Source: Pseudacidovorax sp.
GTDB taxonomy: Bacteria; Pseudomonadota; Gammaproteobacteria; Burkholderiales; Burkholderiaceae_C
Length of the DNA stretch: 64,000 bases
Direction of reading: 5' to 3'
NCBI RefSeq assembly: GCF_017991995.1
Contig: NZ_JAGOPN010000024.1
Location: forward strand, 34,734-98,733
The notes beneath the pieces were generated by a model that saw nothing but the letters and a program-made list of their open reading frames with translations, was not told the DNA's origin and made no database searches. Shown here piece by piece: positions 60,977 to 64,000 of this stretch. Every line of letters begins with the position of its first letter. Positions within the stretch are counted from its first letter, which is position 1. The translations under genes were made by a program, and so were the position numbers.

Positions 60977-61276
60977 GGGAGGAGGGCGGGCCTTCGTCCG
61001 GGGTGGACTGTCGCGGCGCGGGTGCGTGAGCCTAGACGGCCTTGCACCGTTCGTGCCACAGGCCTTCGCGCCCCGCCGTGTAGGCGTGCGCCGCGCGTCG
61101 GCCATGTCCTACCTTGTCGGGCTCGGCGCTCCCACATCTGCCGGCGTGGCGTCACTACGCGTCCGGCGAAACCACGGGCCTACGCTTTGTCACATTCGCG
61201 GCCCACCTGTCAGGGGCATGCCTCGCACGAAGCGGCCTGCGTTCCCCCCCAACTTCCTTCTCGAAGCAGGATTCCC

Positions 61277-61426
61277 ATGGAACTGACCTCTGCCCTTGTC
61301 AGCGCACTCAACAGCGCCTGGCTGGACGAATTCCTGGTCTGGGGCGTCGCCGGCATGACCGCCGTGATCGCTCTGGTCGCTCTGGTCAACGCCGTCGACG
61401 TGTTTCTCGACAGCGAAGCCGGCTGA
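61277..61426 (+). CDS. Small predicted membrane protein of 49 residues
   Basis: ATG at 61277 with AGGA at a suitable distance opens a frame of 49 residues. A polar N-terminus ([19 protein letters not shown]) is followed by one hydrophobic helix ([20 protein letters not shown]) and an acidic end (DVFLDSEAG). It lies 29 bases before katE on the same strand, so it is probably co-expressed. I know of no family for it. It may be a small stress-related membrane protein, or a translated leader. Confidence 0.55.
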   Translation: MELTSALVSALNSAWLDEFLVWGVAGMTAVIALVALVNAVDVFLDSEAG

Positions 61427-61455
61427 CCGGCCCCACCTCCTTCTCTAAGCACCCG

Positions 61456-63639
61456 ATGCCCACCAAGAGCAAGTCCCCCGCCCCGCGCCGCGGCCGCACG
61501 GCCGACACAACGAACGCCAAGATCGAGCAGCTGGCTGCCTCCACCGCCGAGCTGCCGCTGCCGCACCTGAGCACCAACCAGGGGACGCGCATCGCGGACA
61601 ACCACAACTCGCTCAAGGCGGGCGTGCGCGGCCCGACGCTGCTCGAAGACTTCATCCTGCGCGAGAAGATCACGCACTTCGACCACGAGCGCATTCCCGA
61701 GCGCGTGGTGCATGCGCGTGGCAGTGCGGCGCACGGCTACTTCCAGGTCTACAAGTCGATGTCGCAGTTCACGCGCGCCGGCCTGCTGAACGACCCGTCG
61801 CTGAAGACGCCGGTGTTCGTGCGCTTCTCCACCGTGGCGGGCGGCTCCAGCTCGGCCGACACGGTGCGCGATGTGCGCGGCTTCTCGGTCAAGTTCTACA
61901 CGCAGGAAGGCATCTGGGACCTGGTAGGCAACAACATCCCGGTGTTCTTCATCCAGGACGCGATGAAGTTCCCCGACCTGGTCCATGCCGTCAAGCAGGA
62001 GCCGCACCACGGCATGCCGCAGGCGGCCAGCGCGCACGACACCTTCTGGGACTTCGCTTCGCTGATGCCCGAGACCACCCACATGCTGATGTGGGCCATG
62101 AGCGACCGCGCCATCCCGCGCAGCCTGCGCATGATGCAGGGCTTCGGCGTGCACACCTTCCGCCTGATCAACAGCCGGGGCGATGCCCACTTCGTCAAGT
62201 TCCACTGGAAGCCCAAGCTGGGCAGCCATGCCCTGGTCTGGGACGAGGCGCAGAAGATTGCCGGCAAGGACCCGGACTTCCACCGCCGCGACCTGTGGGA
62301 AGCCATCGAGAACGGCGACTTCCCGGAATGGGAACTGGGCATGCAGCTGATCCCGCAGGACAAGGAGCATTCGCTGGGCTTCGACCTGCTGGACCCGACC
62401 AAGCTGATCCCCGAAGAGATGGTGCCGGTCACGCCCGTGGGCAAGCTGGTGCTCAACCGCAACCCCGACAACTTCTTCGCCGAGACCGAGCAGGTCGCTT
62501 TCCACCCCGGCCACGTGGTGCCGGGTATCGACTTCAGCAACGACCCGCTGCTGCAGGGCCGGCTGTTCAGCTACACCGACACGCAGCTGTCGCGCCTGGG
62601 CGGCCCCAACTTCCACGAGCTGCCGATCAACCGCGGCGTCTGTCCCTTCCACAACTTCCAGCGCGACGGCATGCACCGCCAGACCATCTCGCGCGGGCAG
62701 GTGGCGTACGAGCCGAACTCGCTGGGCAATGGCTCGGAGTTCCGGGTCGATGGCGACAGCGAGGGCTTCCAGACCTACCCCGAGACGGTCGAGTCGCCCA
62801 AGGTGCGCCGCCGCAGCGAGAGCTTCGACGACCACTTCACGCAGGCGCGCCTGTTCTTCAACAGCCAGACGGCCGTGGAGAAGGAGCACATCATTGCGGC
62901 CTTCCGCTTCGAGCTGTCGAAGGTGGAGGTGCCCGCGGTGCGCCAGCGCATGGTGGACAACCTGGCGCATGTGGACGAAAAGCTGGCCCGCCGTGTGGCC
63001 GAGCCGCTGGGCATCGAGGCGCCCGACGCCAAGGCTGCTGCAGGCCAGGCCGGCTACCGTGAGGCGCGGATCAACCTCCCCATCGAGGAATCGCCCGCGC
63101 TGAGCATGATCGGCACCGGCGACGGCAGCATCAAGACGCGCAAGATCGCGATCCTGGTGAGCGACGGCGTCGACTCGGCCTCGCTCAAGCCGATCCGCGA
63201 GGCGCTGGAGTCGGCGGGGGCGATGTGCAAGGTCGTGGGCCCGCGTCTGGGCAGCGTCACGAGCGCATCGAAGCGTCAGGTCGAGGTGGATGCCACCTTC
63301 ACCAACATGCCGTCGGTGATGTTCGATGCGGTGCTGGTGCCGGCGGGCACCGAGAACGCCAAGACGCTGATGGCCAATGGCGAGGCGCAGCATTTCGTGC
63401 TGGAGGCCTTCAAGCACCTCAAGTCCATCTGCGTGGTGGGTGAGGGGGCGCAACTGCTGGCCTCGGTCGGTGTGGAAGAGGGCAAGACCGACGCGCCAGC
63501 CGGCGTGGTGGTGGCCGCGACCCCTGCGCAGCAGTTGGGCGAGAACGAAGAGGCGCAGGGCATTGCGCAGACCTTCGTCGCTGCCATTGCCAAGCACCGG
63601 CACTGGGACCGTGCGGGGGTGGAGGCTGTGCCGGCCTGA
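61456..63639 (+). CDS. katE: Large-subunit monofunctional catalase (KatE/HPII type)
   Basis: A 727-residue haem catalase of the large clade, which removes hydrogen peroxide. The catalytic His is H86 in [13 protein letters not shown], the active-site Asn is N159 in [10 protein letters not shown], and the haem-ligand Tyr lies in [14 protein letters not shown]. The C-terminal domain (from about residue 560, [13 protein letters not shown]) is the DJ-1/class I glutamine-amidotransferase-like domain that distinguishes HPII-type from small catalases. A 49-residue membrane ORF precedes it. A strong terminator follows. Confidence 0.96.
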   Translation: MPTKSKSPAPRRGRTADTTNAKIEQLAASTAELPLPHLSTNQGTRIADNHNSLKAGVRGPTLLEDFILREKITHFDHERIPERVVHARGSAAHGYFQVYKSMSQFTRAGLLNDPSLKTPVFVRFSTVAGGSSSADTVRDVRGFSVKFYTQEGIWDLVGNNIPVFFIQDAMKFPDLVHAVKQEPHHGMPQAASAHDTFWDFASLMPETTHMLMWAMSDRAIPRSLRMMQGFGVHTFRLINSRGDAHFVKFHWKPKLGSHALVWDEAQKIAGKDPDFHRRDLWEAIENGDFPEWELGMQLIPQDKEHSLGFDLLDPTKLIPEEMVPVTPVGKLVLNRNPDNFFAETEQVAFHPGHVVPGIDFSNDPLLQGRLFSYTDTQLSRLGGPNFHELPINRGVCPFHNFQRDGMHRQTISRGQVAYEPNSLGNGSEFRVDGDSEGFQTYPETVESPKVRRRSESFDDHFTQARLFFNSQTAVEKEHIIAAFRFELSKVEVPAVRQRMVDNLAHVDEKLARRVAEPLGIEAPDAKAAAGQAGYREARINLPIEESPALSMIGTGDGSIKTRKIAILVSDGVDSASLKPIREALESAGAMCKVVGPRLGSVTSASKRQVEVDATFTNMPSVMFDAVLVPAGTENAKTLMANGEAQHFVLEAFKHLKSICVVGEGAQLLASVGVEEGKTDAPAGVVVAATPAQQLGENEEAQGIAQTFVAAIAKHRHWDRAGVEAVPA

Positions 63640-63664
63640 ATCTGCTCTTCGCCGGTCTTCACGC

Positions 63665-63701
63665 AAGGGTCAATGCGGCTGTGGTCGCGTTGGCCCTTTT
63701 T
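63665..63701 (+). terminator. Rho-independent terminator of katE
   Basis: A 13-bp stem (AAGGGTCAATGCG at 63665-63677 with CGCGTTGGCCCTT at 63686-63698, two G-U wobbles), an 8-base loop and a run of T ending at 63701. It lies 26 bases after the katE stop. Confidence 0.85.
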
Positions 63702-63952
63702 GCTTTGCAGTGGTCGGTGTGGGTGCTTGGTGTTGTGTGGTCCGTGGTCCGGCCCTGGTGCCGGTGAGGGCGTGTCGGCGCTTCAAGTGGGGCGGTCGGC
63801 GCCGCGCGCCGACTTCCCTGCGGTGCTCGGACAGACGGGCCGCGGCAGAACTCGCTACGCGCTTCGCGCTGCGTGGAGTGAACCCCTGGGGCTGGACCAC
63901 CGATAGTTGCAGAGACTGATACGCTGGCTGGGCCTTCACCAGGAGAAGGTTC
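63702..63952. repeat. Gene-free stretch with a strong hairpin and REP-like sequence before the IS-like end
   Basis: No gene is seen. GTCGGCGC (63795-63802), a 3-base loop and GCGCCGAC (63806-63813) form a perfect 8-bp hairpin, followed by the CGCTACGCGCTTCGCGCTGCG-type repeat near 63853. Sequences like this are common between genes in Burkholderiales and near insertion sequences. Confidence 0.45.
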
Positions 63953-64000
63953 ATGACCGCAAGATCGACATACCGCCAGCATTCGCTGGAGTTCAAGTTG
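63953..64000 (+). CDS. Start of a probable transposase (16 residues, cut by window edge)
   Basis: ATG at 63953 follows AGGAGAAGG, a strong ribosome-binding site. The first residues are MTARSTYRQHSLEFKL, which resemble the opening of IS3-like OrfA proteins (xxxxSxEFKLxxV), with a basic start and an SLEFK motif at the beginning of the helix-turn-helix. The left terminal inverted repeat of the element may be near TGGACCACCGATAG (63893-63906), but the other end is outside the window. Confidence 0.5.
   Translation, partial: MTARSTYRQHSLEFKL

Noticed and set aside
61210..63666. Minus-strand open frame of 818 residues opposite katE
   Set aside because: It mirrors the catalase gene exactly, with repetitive His/Val/Ala/Gly/Arg composition; no start signal or domain.

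Overview
The window is high-GC DNA with the gene style of a betaproteobacterium of the order Burkholderiales, most likely family Comamonadaceae. This rests on a Burkholderiales-type trimeric porin, two Bug-type (TctC family) solute-binding proteins, the dat-DUF493-lipB-lipA gene order, an intact atpIBEFHAGDC operon and dense TGATG/ATGA stop-start overlaps. This placement is inference from content; no 16S gene is present.

Layout. 1-2.5 kb: a cut-off gene, a porin and an AEC-family transporter on the minus strand. 2.7-7.6 kb: a plus-strand operon with a NMT1/TauA-like binding protein, an adenine/adenosine deaminase, an ABC ATPase, a permease and an Fe(II)/2-oxoglutarate-type oxygenase, facing a LysR regulator. 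8.6-11.6 kb: lipoate synthesis (dat, DUF493, lipB, lipA; minus). 11.7-18.9 kb: the complete F1Fo ATP synthase operon, opened by a TATAAT box and closed by a textbook terminator. 19.1-26.2 kb: a ROK regulator, a sugar ABC importer, a sugar-phosphate isomerase-like protein and a Gfo/Idh/MocA dehydrogenase.

27.1-38.3 kb is the most interesting part: twelve consecutive minus-strand genes that look like a catabolic island for a cyclic ureide or other N-heterocycle. It encodes a cyanuric acid amidohydrolase/barbiturase-family ring-opening hydrolase, an amidase-signature hydrolase, an FAD monooxygenase, a VOC protein, a three-gene ABC importer, an AtzH/HpxZ-like protein, a hydantoin/allantoin racemase-like protein, a PuuE-like cyclic amidase, a Bug binding protein and a GntR/FCD regulator. 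A perfect palindrome and a 21-bp-phased direct repeat lie upstream and look like its operator. A LysR gene sits just beyond.

39.5-49.3 kb holds the ligase-associated DNA repair module (exonuclease, ATP-dependent ligase, Lhr-like helicase, PdeM-type phosphoesterase). It is split in the middle by a BrnT/BrnA toxin-antitoxin pair and a Bug/GntR unit. 49.6-55.2 kb: a Rieske oxygenase, a LivK-like binding protein, a TetR regulator, a nucleotidyltransferase, a small kinase-like protein and a UPF0149/SEC-C protein. 55.3-60.2 kb: an SDR protein without the usual YxxxK, then Ku and a three-domain LigD (bacterial NHEJ). 60.2-63.6 kb: a transglutaminase-like protein, a 49-residue membrane ORF and a large KatE-type catalase with a strong terminator. 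The last 50 bases begin what looks like a transposase.

Overall the window mixes core housekeeping (ATP synthase, lipoate) with accessory uptake-plus-catabolism cassettes and two DNA double-strand-break/ligase systems within 21 kb of each other. No tRNA, rRNA or CRISPR array was seen.
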